Below are positions 1 to 5,451 of a stretch of DNA of 6,911 bases, piece after piece. The translations under genes were made by a program, and so were the position numbers. The notes beneath the pieces are model-generated. The model was given only the letters and a program-made list of their open reading frames with translations, ran no database searches and had not been told where the DNA came from. Each line of letters starts with the position of its first letter. Within the stretch, counting starts at the first letter, position 1. The stretch comes from an uncultured Acidobacteriota bacterium. GTDB taxonomy: Bacteria; Acidobacteriota; Blastocatellia; Pyrinomonadales; Pyrinomonadaceae. The stretch covers positions 1 to 6,911 of the forward strand of contig CADEFG010000267.1 in assembly GCA_902826505.1 (NCBI GenBank), given 5' to 3'.

Positions 1-632
1 CGATGTTCGTAATCCTCCGAATTTGTCGCCGTGATTTTATTAATGCTTGTTATATCTTGGTTTACGGTTTTGTTCTTAAAAGTTTTTTGAATATAAGTGA
101 TCGTCCCCGTCCAACGCGCATCGCACTGCCCGCGAAAAGGTGTCGCCATATCCGCTAAGATCTGATCGGCGAGTTTTTGCGCGGCAGTGTAAGCATCATC
201 GCCGCTCGCGGCGGTTTCGAGTCGGTCCGCGACGCGTTTGCCGCCTTTTTTGAAGTCGAGAACAGCGGCGGAAACGACCGTTTGACCGTTCGGCAGAGTC
301 GTGACCTTTACGATAATGATAAAATCCGCGCCGACCGAGTTGCCGAGTTCCGCCAATGCCGTCTGATCGAGCTCGCCCGTCAACGCTTCTTTTTCGCGCA
401 GCTTTTGAAGCGCGTCTTTGAGAAGCTGCTCGTTCATCCAATCGACGCACGGGTATTTTTCCTGCAAGCCTTTAATCAGCGCCTGTTCAAAAGCGTTTCC
501 GACCGCGCTTTCTTCCGAGCCGGTTTTCGTTTGATTGTAGATCATCACGGAATTGCCGCTTTGCGCGAATACGGTAAGTGCGCCGACCAAAATCACGAAA
601 GCTATAAAAAGCGGGTAAAATATGGGTTTCAT
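1..632 (-). CDS. Exported protein, TolB-N/CsgG-like, N-terminal 210 codons (partial)
   Basis: The gene starts at the ATG complementary to 630-632, behind a strong GGAGGT Shine-Dalgarno 8 nt upstream. It reads without a stop to the left edge, so the C-terminus is missing. The first ~24 residues form a signal peptide (MKPIFYPLF, hydrophobic core IAFVILVGAL, cleavage probably after VFA-Q), so the product should be periplasmic or outer-membrane associated. Residues ~28-165 have the alternating strand/helix pattern of the TolB N-terminal or CsgG-type fold: a helix around residues 45-58, a strand with C62, a charged helix 68-82, then LAELGNSVGADFIIIVKV at 93-110 and the strand pair QTVVSAAVLDF at 117-127. 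The GNSVGADFII segment recalls the 'G..lgad.ivvG' core of such proteins. A second cysteine (C170) lies in the segment RGQCDARW. No enzyme motif is visible. The family call is by fold pattern only; that it is a real exported protein is nearly certain. Confidence 0.85.
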   Translation of the reverse strand, partial: MKPIFYPLFIAFVILVGALTVFAQSGNSVMIYNQTKTGSEESAVGNAFEQALIKGLQEKYPCVDWMNEQLLKDALQKLREKEALTGELDQTALAELGNSVGADFIIIVKVTTLPNGQTVVSAAVLDFKKGGKRVADRLETAASGDDAYTAAQKLADQILADMATPFRGQCDARWTGTITYIQKTFKNKTVNQDITSINKITATNSEDYEH

Positions 633-802
633 AAATTTTTACCTCCGCTTTTTTTGAGTGCAAACAGCGTTCCTTCGGCGGTGCCTGTCGGAAGGCAGTA
701 AAATGAAAGATTTGAAGAATTTAAGAGAAGTTTAGACGGCTGAAAACGCGTGAATTTTCGCGTGGGCGAGTGATTTTACGCGGCTGGTCGGGTAACTCGC
801 TT
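633..802. other. Intergenic spacer with two weak hairpins
   Basis: This 170-bp gap lies between the helicase stop and the next minus-strand gene. It holds a 5-bp stem ACGCG/CGCGT (746-750 with 759-763, 8-nt loop) followed on the minus strand by TTTTC, which is too weak to call a terminator with confidence. A second 5-bp stem, TGCCT/AGGCA (682-686 with 693-697), lies in the leader of the downstream gene. I see no convincing -35/-10 pair. The plus-strand reading frame covering 177-701 ends here and is a shadow of the minus-strand gene. Confidence 0.35.
641..646 (-). promoter_or_regulatory. Shine-Dalgarno of the partial exported protein gene
   Basis: The minus strand reads GGAGGT followed by 8 nt (AAAAATTT) and ATG. 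This is the strongest ribosome binding site in the window and fixes the start at 632. Confidence 0.85.
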
Positions 803-2959
803 TTAGTTTAAAAATTCCTGTTTCCGGTCTTCGATCTCAAGCGGCGCGTCAAAGGCGGGCGCTTCTTCTTCGAGGCTCCAAACTTCAAAGAGCGCGGGCG
901 GGCATTCCATGATAAAGCGCGACGGTTTTTGCAGGATAACCTGGCGCGAATAATCGACCATCATCAGCGGATAGGTCAGATAAAGCTCGTCCTGCGCCCG
1001 CGTTAAGGCAACATACCAGAGACGGCGTTCTTCTTCTTCCGAGTCGATTTCTTTTAAGCTGCGCGGAGAAGGGAATTTGCCTTCCGCCGCCCAGATCAGA
1101 AAGACGGCTTTCCATTCCAAACCTTTTGCCTGATGAACGCTCGTTAAAGTCAAAAGCTCGTCTTCTTCGCCGCCCTGAATGACGTCTTCGCCCGTAATGC
1201 CGGTCGGTTCTTTGAATCGTTCGGTCGAAAGCAGCGCGAGTTCGCTTAAGAAACTTTCGGTCGAATCGTAACGGCTCGCGTATAAAACAAGCTGGCGCAA
1301 ATCTTCGAGCCGCGCCTCGGCGTTTTCGAAAGTTTCCTGCAAATGCTGTTCGTAACCGTTCGTCAAGATCAGCTCGATCTGTTTCGCCGGGTTGTTGCGG
1401 TTTTCGTCCGTGGTTAAAAGTTCGAGCAGTTTAACGAATTCCTGCCACACTTGTTTACTCTGCAAACGATTGAGCGATGCAGGAAGCGTAACCGTCAACC
1501 TGTCAGAACCATCTACGGTAGCGGATGGTTGAAGTTTATCGTTTGAAACATTGGTTTTAGAAATGCGCGTTAAACCGCCCGCTACCGCAGGAGGTTCTGA
1601 CAAAACCATGCTTTCATAAATCCGGTTCGCGGTCGCGTTGCCGACACTCGGAATCATCTTTAAAATGCGTTTCCACGCCAATTCGTCGCGCGGGTTGACG
1701 ATGATCCGCAGATACGAAATGACATCTTTCAAATGCGCCTGCTCAAAAAATCGGACGCCCGATTGCACGCGGTACGGAATATTGCGGCGCGTCAGTTCGA
1801 GTTGCAGTTCGAGCGAATGATAATGCGAGCGATACATGACGGCGATTTCTTCGAGCGAAACGCCTTCGTCCCTTAACTCCAAAATCCGCGACGCGATAAA
1901 TGCCGATTGCTGTTCGACGTTTGCGCAGGGAATCATCGCCGGTTTGAAATCGCGCGATTTTTTGACCGCCTTGAGCATTTTCGGAAATTGTTTGCGGTTG
2001 CAGGCGATCGAAGTATTGGCGAGTCCGAGAATTTCGGGCGTTGAGCGGTAATTCGTTTCGAGTTTGTAAACTTCCGTTTCCGGGTAGCGTTCGGGAAATT
2101 CGTAGATATTCGTAAATTCCGCGCCACGCCACGCGAAAATCGATTGCGCGTCGTCGCCGACGACCATCACGTTGCGGTGTTTGACGGCGAGCAGATCGAT
2201 GATCTCGGCTTGCAGACGATTCGTGTCCTGATATTCGTCAACCAAGATATGCTGAAACTGTTCGGCGTAAAGATCGGCGATGTCGGGTTTTTCGACCAAA
2301 AGACGTTTCCAATTCAAGAGCAGATCGTCGTAATCCATCACGTTTCGCTCTTTTTTGCGCTCTTGAAAAATCAGGTCAACGCGCTTGATCTGTTGTGTGA
2401 GCATCTCGAAATACGGATATTTGCCGACGATCACGTTTTCGATCGCGCGGTCGGTATTGTTGGCGTAGGAAATTATGTCCTGAATGACTTCCGCCTTTGG
2501 AAAACGCTTGGCTTTCGTGTCGATTCCGGCTTCGTCGATGCAGACGTTGACGAACTCCTTGGCGTCTTCCGCGTCGAGAATCGAATAATTCGACGAATAA
2601 CCGATCGAAACGGCGTGACGGCGCAGGATCAGATTCGCGATCCGGTGAAACGTTCCGCCCCAAACGCGATGAACGTTTTGCGAACCGGTTAAGTTTTCAA
2701 CGCGCCGCAGCATTTCACGTGCCGCCCGATTCGTAAAAGTCGCGAGCAGAATCTTTTGCGGCGAAACGCCCTGCTCGATCAGATAGGCAACGCGGTAAGT
2801 GATCGTCCGCGTCTTGCCCGTTCCCGCGCCGGCGACGACGAGCGCCGCGCCGGGTTTTGCCGTCACGACGCGAAACTGCTCGGCATTCAATTCCTCGCGG
2901 TAACGGGTCAGTTTTTCGGGCAGTGAGCCTTCGTCGCGTTTGATGACGTATTTTTTCAT
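803..2959 (-). CDS. UvrD/PcrA-type superfamily 1A ATP-dependent DNA helicase
   Basis: The 718-residue product is a 3'-5' DNA helicase of the UvrD/PcrA/Rep group, which acts in repair and clearing of replication or transcription obstacles. All SF1A motifs are present in order: Q motif LNAEQFRVV (24-32), Walker A AGAGTGKT (43-50), Ia ATFTNRAAREM (73-83), Ib GTFH (102-105), Walker B VDEYQDTN (240-247), III VVGDDAQSIFAWRG (266-279), IV LETNYRS (300-306), V LTLTSVHQAKGLEW (603-616) and VI WYVALTRAQ (648-656). It should be catalytically active. The C-terminus is short: after motif VI there are only ~62 residues, without the Tudor-like tail (GD.V.H..FG.G) of PcrA/UvrD. Residues ~453-486 are encoded by a palindromic repeat element inserted in frame in the 2B region. 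An in-frame TAA five codons upstream makes the ATG at 2959 the only plausible start. It has no Shine-Dalgarno, which is unusual here. I cannot separate the UvrD, PcrA and Rep orthology groups, so no symbol is given. Confidence 0.96.
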   Translation of the reverse strand: MKKYVIKRDEGSLPEKLTRYREELNAEQFRVVTAKPGAALVVAGAGTGKTRTITYRVAYLIEQGVSPQKILLATFTNRAAREMLRRVENLTGSQNVHRVWGGTFHRIANLILRRHAVSIGYSSNYSILDAEDAKEFVNVCIDEAGIDTKAKRFPKAEVIQDIISYANNTDRAIENVIVGKYPYFEMLTQQIKRVDLIFQERKKERNVMDYDDLLLNWKRLLVEKPDIADLYAEQFQHILVDEYQDTNRLQAEIIDLLAVKHRNVMVVGDDAQSIFAWRGAEFTNIYEFPERYPETEVYKLETNYRSTPEILGLANTSIACNRKQFPKMLKAVKKSRDFKPAMIPCANVEQQSAFIASRILELRDEGVSLEEIAVMYRSHYHSLELQLELTRRNIPYRVQSGVRFFEQAHLKDVISYLRIIVNPRDELAWKRILKMIPSVGNATANRIYESMVLSEPPAVAGGLTRISKTNVSNDKLQPSATVDGSDRLTVTLPASLNRLQSKQVWQEFVKLLELLTTDENRNNPAKQIELILTNGYEQHLQETFENAEARLEDLRQLVLYASRYDSTESFLSELALLSTERFKEPTGITGEDVIQGGEEDELLTLTSVHQAKGLEWKAVFLIWAAEGKFPSPRSLKEIDSEEEERRLWYVALTRAQDELYLTYPLMMVDYSRQVILQKPSRFIMECPPALFEVWSLEEEAPAFDAPLEIEDRKQEFLN
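1502..1601 (-). repeat. ~100-bp palindromic element inserted in frame in the helicase gene
   Basis: The arms at 1502-1529 and 1574-1601 are inverted repeats of 28 bp matching at 23 positions; the outermost 9 bp (GTCAGAACC/GGTTCTGAC) are perfect. A 44-bp centre separates them. On the minus strand the element encodes about 33 residues, beginning SEPPAVAGGL and ending PSATVDGSD (helicase residues ~453-486), a low-complexity Ala/Gly/Ser/Pro-rich segment unlike the rest of the helicase. Checking all six frames by eye, only this one passes through without a stop: the three plus frames stop at TGA, TGA and TAG, and the other two minus frames at TAA and TAG. The structure resembles a non-autonomous MITE or REP-like palindrome carried inside coding sequence, comparable in kind to Rickettsia palindromic elements. 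I see no clean target-site duplication. Confidence 0.8.
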
Positions 2960-2969
2960 CGGTGAAACA

Positions 2970-2999
2970 ACAGATTATCACAGATCAACGCGGATAAAA
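2970..2999. repeat. Decamer-periodic short repeat upstream of the helicase
   Basis: Three consecutive 10-bp units read ACAGATTATC, ACAGATCAAC and GCGGATAAAA on the plus strand. The first two share ACAGAT, and all three have GAT at the same phase. The segment resembles a dispersed intergenic repeat (CACAGAT...AACGCGGAT) that I recall from several bacterial phyla. That resemblance is recollection and was not checked. Confidence 0.4.
2974..2982 (-). promoter_or_regulatory. Candidate extended -10 for the helicase gene
   Basis: The minus strand reads TG-T-GATAAT, an extended -10 element, ending 14 nt before the helicase ATG. Initiation about 7 nt downstream would leave a leader of only ~8 nt, consistent with the absence of a Shine-Dalgarno. 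There is no good -35 at the expected distance (only a T-rich stretch). It lies inside the decamer repeat. Confidence 0.3.
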
Positions 3000-3016
3000 A
3001 TTCGCTAACGGCTACT

Positions 3017-3042
3017 GGCGGGCGTTCGCCCGAACGCCCGCC
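3017..3042. repeat. GC-rich 12-bp perfect palindrome (REP-like)
   Basis: GGCGGGCGTTCG and CGAACGCCCGCC are perfect reverse complements separated by only CC. Neither strand has a T-run directly after the stem, so it is not a standard intrinsic terminator. It sits between the terminator of the upstream gene and the helicase promoter region, the usual place for REP-type extragenic palindromes. Confidence 0.65.
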
Positions 3043-3120
3043 GCTGCGTAAAATCGGGCGCGCCTCTCAGTCCAAATTTTTTTGATGCCGCAATGATTTT
3101 CTTTTTGTCTCATCGCCGAC

Positions 3121-3162
3121 AAAAAAGAAACATCAGGCGGAAAGTTTGCCGCCTGATGTTTC
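3121..3162 (-). terminator. Intrinsic terminator of the exported 200-residue protein gene
   Basis: The perfect 14-bp stem GAAACATCAGGCGG/CCGCCTGATGTTTC (3127-3140 with 3149-3162) has an 8-nt loop. On the minus strand it is followed by six T residues (3126-3121). It begins 14 nt past the TAA at 3177-3179. The plus strand has no T-run after the stem, so it acts in one direction. Confidence 0.9.
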
Positions 3163-3176
3163 GCCGATTTGAACGA

Positions 3177-3779
3177 TTAATCAATCCCGAAATTGATGTC
3201 GCCGTTGGCGTTAAAGCCAGCCGGTCCCATATTCGGATCGGCAATGACCGGCACTTGCGAAAGCACCGCGATCGAAAGCGAACCGTTCACCAATCCGGCG
3301 CCGTCCGGCAACGCCGCCGATTGCCCGTCATAGATAACATCGTCCTGCGGCAAAGTTATCGCGAGCGAAGACGAACCGGTGCGCCCGTGCAGAATCGCTC
3401 TTTGAAATCTGCCGCGCAGCAAAATATTGCCCGTCGCGTTATCGGTCACCTGGAAACCGATCAGTCCGTTGTTCGGATCGCGGAGCCATAAGTGCCAGAC
3501 GCCGTCGCCGTTGAAGACGTAGGTTGCCGGCATTCCGATCATCGGGGTAAATTGAACCGACACGTTCGGGTTAAATCCAAAACCGACTTTACTGCGCAGA
3601 AAAGCATTGTTCGTGGCGATGTTCAAAACTCCGCCGGCGCCGCCCGCGTAAAAGACATTCGGCGCCGACGTGTTCGGACCGACCGTCGCGATCGCCTGCA
3701 CGGCAAACGCCGTGCTTTGCACACCGCAGATGATTGCCATTCCCAAAACTAAATTTCGTATCCATTTGATTGTTCTCAT
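3177..3779 (-). CDS. Exported beta-rich protein of unknown function, 200 residues
   Basis: The ATG at 3777-3779 has GGAG 7 nt upstream (3787-3790) and leads directly into a signal peptide, so I prefer it to the in-frame ATG 13 codons earlier, which would put a basic stretch (MPEKRRHEKRRKI) before the signal. The signal is MRTIKWIRNL, core VLGMAIICGV, cleavage probably after AFA (residues 24-26). The mature ~174 residues contain no cysteine, no membrane segment and no recognisable catalytic motif. They are rich in Gly, Asn, Ala and Val with alternating strand patterns (SVQFTPM, ATYVFN, GLIGFQVTD, ILLRGRF, SSLAITLP), suggesting a secreted or periplasmic beta-sandwich. The segment DGVWHLWLRDPNNG (92-105) is the most distinctive. 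The C-terminus NANGDINFGID vaguely resembles half of a dockerin/EF-hand calcium loop but is too short to call. It is transcribed alone, bounded by its own terminator. I do not recognise the family. Confidence 0.85.
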   Translation of the reverse strand: MRTIKWIRNLVLGMAIICGVQSTAFAVQAIATVGPNTSAPNVFYAGGAGGVLNIATNNAFLRSKVGFGFNPNVSVQFTPMIGMPATYVFNGDGVWHLWLRDPNNGLIGFQVTDNATGNILLRGRFQRAILHGRTGSSSLAITLPQDDVIYDGQSAALPDGAGLVNGSLSIAVLSQVPVIADPNMGPAGFNANGDINFGID

Positions 3780-3833
3780 AATTTTTCTCCTTTTTTCATG
3801 GCGGCGTTTTTCAGGCACACCGCGAGCCTTATT

Positions 3834-3858
3834 TAAGAAGTGTTCTCTGCTCTTCTTA
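3834..3858 (-). promoter_or_regulatory. Hairpin in the leader of the exported 200-residue protein gene
   Basis: TAAGAAG and CTTCTTA (3834-3840 with 3852-3858) form a 7-bp stem with an 11-nt loop, 55 to 79 nt upstream of the ATG at 3779. The stem is AT-rich. It could be a leader structure or an operator palindrome. I could not match the region to a known riboswitch, and I see no strong -35/-10 for this gene in the AT-rich 3860-3960 stretch. Confidence 0.3.
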
Positions 3859-3944
3859 TGGCTAACTTAGACACGAAGGTTTTGGGAAAAGTCTGAAAAA
3901 AAAACAAAAAAATTTATTTTATGAAATGCCGATAAAAACTAGGC

Positions 3945-3980
3945 AAAAAGACATTTTTTATTCCGTCAACTTGTCTTTTT
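3945..3980. terminator. AT-rich hairpin, possible terminator after the 150-residue gene
   Basis: AAAAAGACA and TGTCTTTTT (3945-3953 with 3972-3980) form a 9-bp stem with an 18-nt loop, extendable by GC pairs across one bulge. It lies 32 nt downstream of the stop at 4012-4014 in the minus direction. The T-runs are inside the stem and the stem is AT-rich, so termination would be weak. Confidence 0.35.
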
Positions 3981-4011
3981 TGCGCGCCGCCTTAAATTTG
4001 GAATTTGGTTT

Positions 4012-4464
4012 CTAGGTTTTTTCGCTTGCCGAAAGTTCCTTTTCTTCTTGCGACCAGAGCGCCGCGAGCCGTTTTCGCGATTCGAGTTTGGCTTCGATGT
4101 TCGGAGCCTTCAGCGCCAGAGTTTCGAGATTTATCAAATAATCGGGCTCGTGAAAAAGCTGGCGGATTTCCGCGAGGAAAGGCTGGATTTTCGAGTAAAC
4201 GAAAATATGTTCGGTGCCCGCATCGAAAAACATCTTTTCGTCGATGCCGCCGTTCAGAACAAACGACGAAGCCATATCCCAATACGAAGTGATCATCCGA
4301 AAATTCGCGCTCGCGCGTTCGCCGCCGCGATAAAGCGCGATAATATCCAGCGCCGATGTTGGCGCGAAGTGCGAAAAATACCAAGCCCGCGCCGCCCGCA
4401 TTTTCTCGTCGCGCCTGAGTTCGTAAAGTTTTAAGATCGCCATCACATCGTTTTGTTTGTCCAT
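4012..4464 (-). CDS. Small cytoplasmic protein of unknown function (possibly DUF4760-like), 150 residues
   Basis: The start is the ATG at 4462-4464, preceded by GAGGAG 5 nt upstream. An earlier in-frame ATG at 4536 would translate through the heptamer repeat array (giving NLGFGIWDLELGTSKR) and has no RBS support, so I reject it. The protein has no signal peptide, no membrane segment and no cysteine. It looks alpha-helical: a basic N-terminal helix LKLYELRRDEKMRAARAWYF (11-30), a core with FRMITSYWDMASSFVLNGGIDEK (55-77), then YSKIQPFLAEIRQLF (90-104), and a charged tail ending SQEEKELSASEKT. The pattern of conserved-looking aromatic, Asp and Glu residues (YWDM, GGIDEKMF, QPFLAEIR) recalls DUF4760-type proteins, but this is a tentative recollection. 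It is separated from the TPR gene by the heptamer repeats, so co-transcription is possible but unproven. Confidence 0.82.
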   Translation of the reverse strand: MDKQNDVMAILKLYELRRDEKMRAARAWYFSHFAPTSALDIIALYRGGERASANFRMITSYWDMASSFVLNGGIDEKMFFDAGTEHIFVYSKIQPFLAEIRQLFHEPDYLINLETLALKAPNIEAKLESRKRLAALWSQEEKELSASEKT

Positions 4465-4469
4465 ATTTT

Positions 4470-4475
4470 CTCCTC
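4470..4475 (-). promoter_or_regulatory. Shine-Dalgarno deciding the start at 4464
   Basis: The minus strand reads GAGGAG-AAAAT-ATG. This supports the internal ATG over the upstream one at 4536, which lies across the repeat array. Confidence 0.75.
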
Positions 4476-4482
4476 TTTTTGA

Positions 4483-4573
4483 AGTCCCAAGTTCCAAGTC
4501 CCAAATCCCAAATCCCAAGTTAACGGACAACTTCATCTTAAAACTCGAGGCTTGAAACTTGGGACTTGAGACT
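4483..4573. repeat. Inverted pair of heptanucleotide tandem arrays
   Basis: The left block, 4483-4517, holds five 7-bp units on the plus strand: AGTCCCA, AGTTCCA, AGTCCCA, AATCCCA, AATCCCA. The right block, 4539-4573, holds five units of the same family in the opposite orientation. Read on the minus strand these are AGTCTCA, AGTCCCA, AGTTTCA, AGCCTCG and AGTTTTA. A 21-bp spacer (4518-4538) separates the blocks. Together they fill most of the gap between two genes and can fold into a long imperfect stem. The right block overlaps the first two bases of the complement of the TPR stop codon (4572-4574). Similar short tandemly repeated heptamers are known in cyanobacterial intergenic DNA (STRR-type), with different unit sequences. 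Confidence 0.8.
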
Positions 4574-5276
4574 ATTTACCGAATTCCAATTTTGCCACCA
4601 AATCCTGACTGAAATTTTGCCCGAGCGCTTTGCAGAATTGCAAATTGCGTTCGGCGACCGCGAATTTACCGTTCGATTTTTTCAAAGCCGTTTCAAATTC
4701 CCTGACTGCCGAATCTATATCACCGTTTATCGCCAAAATCACGCCGAGATTGTTATGTCCGATCATTGATGCGACGGATTTTAGTTCGACCGATTTTTGA
4801 AATGCCTGTTTGGCAGCATCGTAATCGTTTTGTGCCAGATAAACAAACGCCAGATCGAACCACGCTTCGCCGTTGCGTTTGTTCAGGCGGATCGCGCCGC
4901 GAAAGGCTTCTTCCGATTTGCTCCAGTTTTTTAGTTCCGCCTGCGCCATTCCGAGCGCGTAAAACGCTTTTTCGTAATCGCCGTTTGCGAGCCGGATCGC
5001 TTCTTCGAATTCCCGGGCGGCTTTGCCGTTTTGTTTTAGTTGATAAAAGCAAACGCCGATATTGAAATGGATTTTCGCGCGATAATTCGCCGCAGCGTCT
5101 TCAATGTCGGCAAGCGTCTGCGATCTTTTGAAACTATCGAGTGCCGTTTCAAATTTCGCGGCGTTTGCCAGTTCCAATCCTTTTTCAAAAGCCCGGCGCG
5201 TTGCGAGGCTTTGCGCCGCAGCGCTCAAAACCGAAATCGTCAAAATAACAAAAATGCTCAAAAATAATCGTTTCAT
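4572..5276 (-). CDS. Exported tetratricopeptide-repeat protein, 234 residues
   Basis: A signal peptide (MKRLFLSIFVILTISVLSAAAQS, cleavage probably after AAA or AAAQS) precedes about five TPR units: ~26-56 (FEKGLELANAAKFETALDSF), ~68-99 (HFNIGVCFYQLKQNGKAAREF), ~102-133 (AFYALGMAQAELKNWSKSEEAF), ~136-167 (AWFDLAFVYLAQNDYDAAKQAF) and ~173-205 (GHNNLGVILAINGDIDSAVREF). The W/LG/Y/A/F/A/P-type spacing of the 34-residue repeat is clear. A short C-terminal tail (~206-234) follows. There is no enzymatic domain, so it is a periplasmic scaffold or protein-protein adaptor of unknown partner. The start has GAGGAG at a long 10-nt spacing plus AAAGGGA directly before the ATG. Its stop codon touches the heptamer repeat. 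Two cysteines (C76, C215) are present. The TPR call is firm; the cellular role is unknown. Confidence 0.92.
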   Translation of the reverse strand: MKRLFLSIFVILTISVLSAAAQSLATRRAFEKGLELANAAKFETALDSFKRSQTLADIEDAAANYRAKIHFNIGVCFYQLKQNGKAAREFEEAIRLANGDYEKAFYALGMAQAELKNWSKSEEAFRGAIRLNKRNGEAWFDLAFVYLAQNDYDAAKQAFQKSVELKSVASMIGHNNLGVILAINGDIDSAVREFETALKKSNGKFAVAERNLQFCKALGQNFSQDLVAKLEFGK

Positions 5277-5290
5277 TCCCTTTAATCTCC

Positions 5291-5309
5291 TCAGACTTTT
5301 TTAGTCTGA
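5291..5309 (-). promoter_or_regulatory. Leader hairpin abutting the Shine-Dalgarno of the TPR gene
   Basis: TCAGACT and AGTCTGA (5291-5297 with 5303-5309) form a 7-bp stem with a five-base A loop in the minus-strand transcript. The 3' side of the stem shares its last two bases with the GAGGAG site (5287-5292). A lone -10-like TAAAAT lies just upstream (5314-5319) without a good -35, so transcription may begin at or in the hairpin. Confidence 0.4.
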
Positions 5310-5381
5310 AACGATTTTAGAAAATACGCTGATCGAAAATCTTTCGGCTGTTTGCGGTTTCTGTTCTGAAATTGCTTAAAC

Positions 5382-5450
5382 AATGGAAAATGGATAATTG
5401 ATAATTTAGGAAATCAAACATTATCAATTATCAATTAACCATTATCCATT
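5382..5450. repeat. 25-bp imperfect inverted repeat after the AraC-family gene
   Basis: The arms at 5382-5406 and 5426-5450 match at 23 of 25 positions when one is reverse complemented; the loop is 19 nt. The arms are built from AATGGATAAT and AATTGATAATT phrases, a simple AT-rich repetitive style seen in intergenic repeats of many bacteria. The element starts 1 bp after the AraC stop codon (5452-5454) in the minus direction. It may act as a transcript 3' end or RNA-stability hairpin, but neither flank has a proper T-run. Confidence 0.75.
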
Positions 5451-5451
5451 C

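Noticed and set aside
177..701. 174-residue plus-strand open frame
   Set aside because: It is antisense to the exported protein gene at 1-632, which has a strong Shine-Dalgarno and a signal peptide. The plus frame has no RBS and no recognisable features.
2144..2692. 182-residue plus-strand open frame inside the helicase
   Set aside because: It is antisense to unmistakable helicase motifs and is explained by the codon bias of the real gene.
3780..3818. ATG at 3818 as start of the exported 200-residue protein
   Set aside because: It would place 13 mostly basic residues before the signal peptide, and the ATG at 3779 has GGAG at 7 nt.
3780..3900. Possible riboswitch in the leader of the exported 200-residue protein gene
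   Set aside because: A leader hairpin and GGC/GCC segments are present, but the conserved cores of c-di-GMP, TPP, cobalamin or similar classes are not visible.
3954..3971. TTGACG on the minus strand (3964-3969) as -35 for the exported 200-residue protein gene
   Set aside because: No acceptable -10 lies 16-18 bp downstream (TTGCCT/TGCCTA only), and it falls in the loop of an AT-rich hairpin.
3992..4504. 170-residue minus-strand frame and the longer start at 4536 for the 150-residue gene
   Set aside because: Both begin in or before the heptamer repeat. The first is an out-of-frame, Arg-rich shadow. The second lacks an RBS, whereas 4464 has GAGGAG at 5 nt.
4483..4573. CRISPR array
   Set aside because: Repeats are 7 bp, contiguous and without spacers, and occur as opposed blocks; no cas gene is present.
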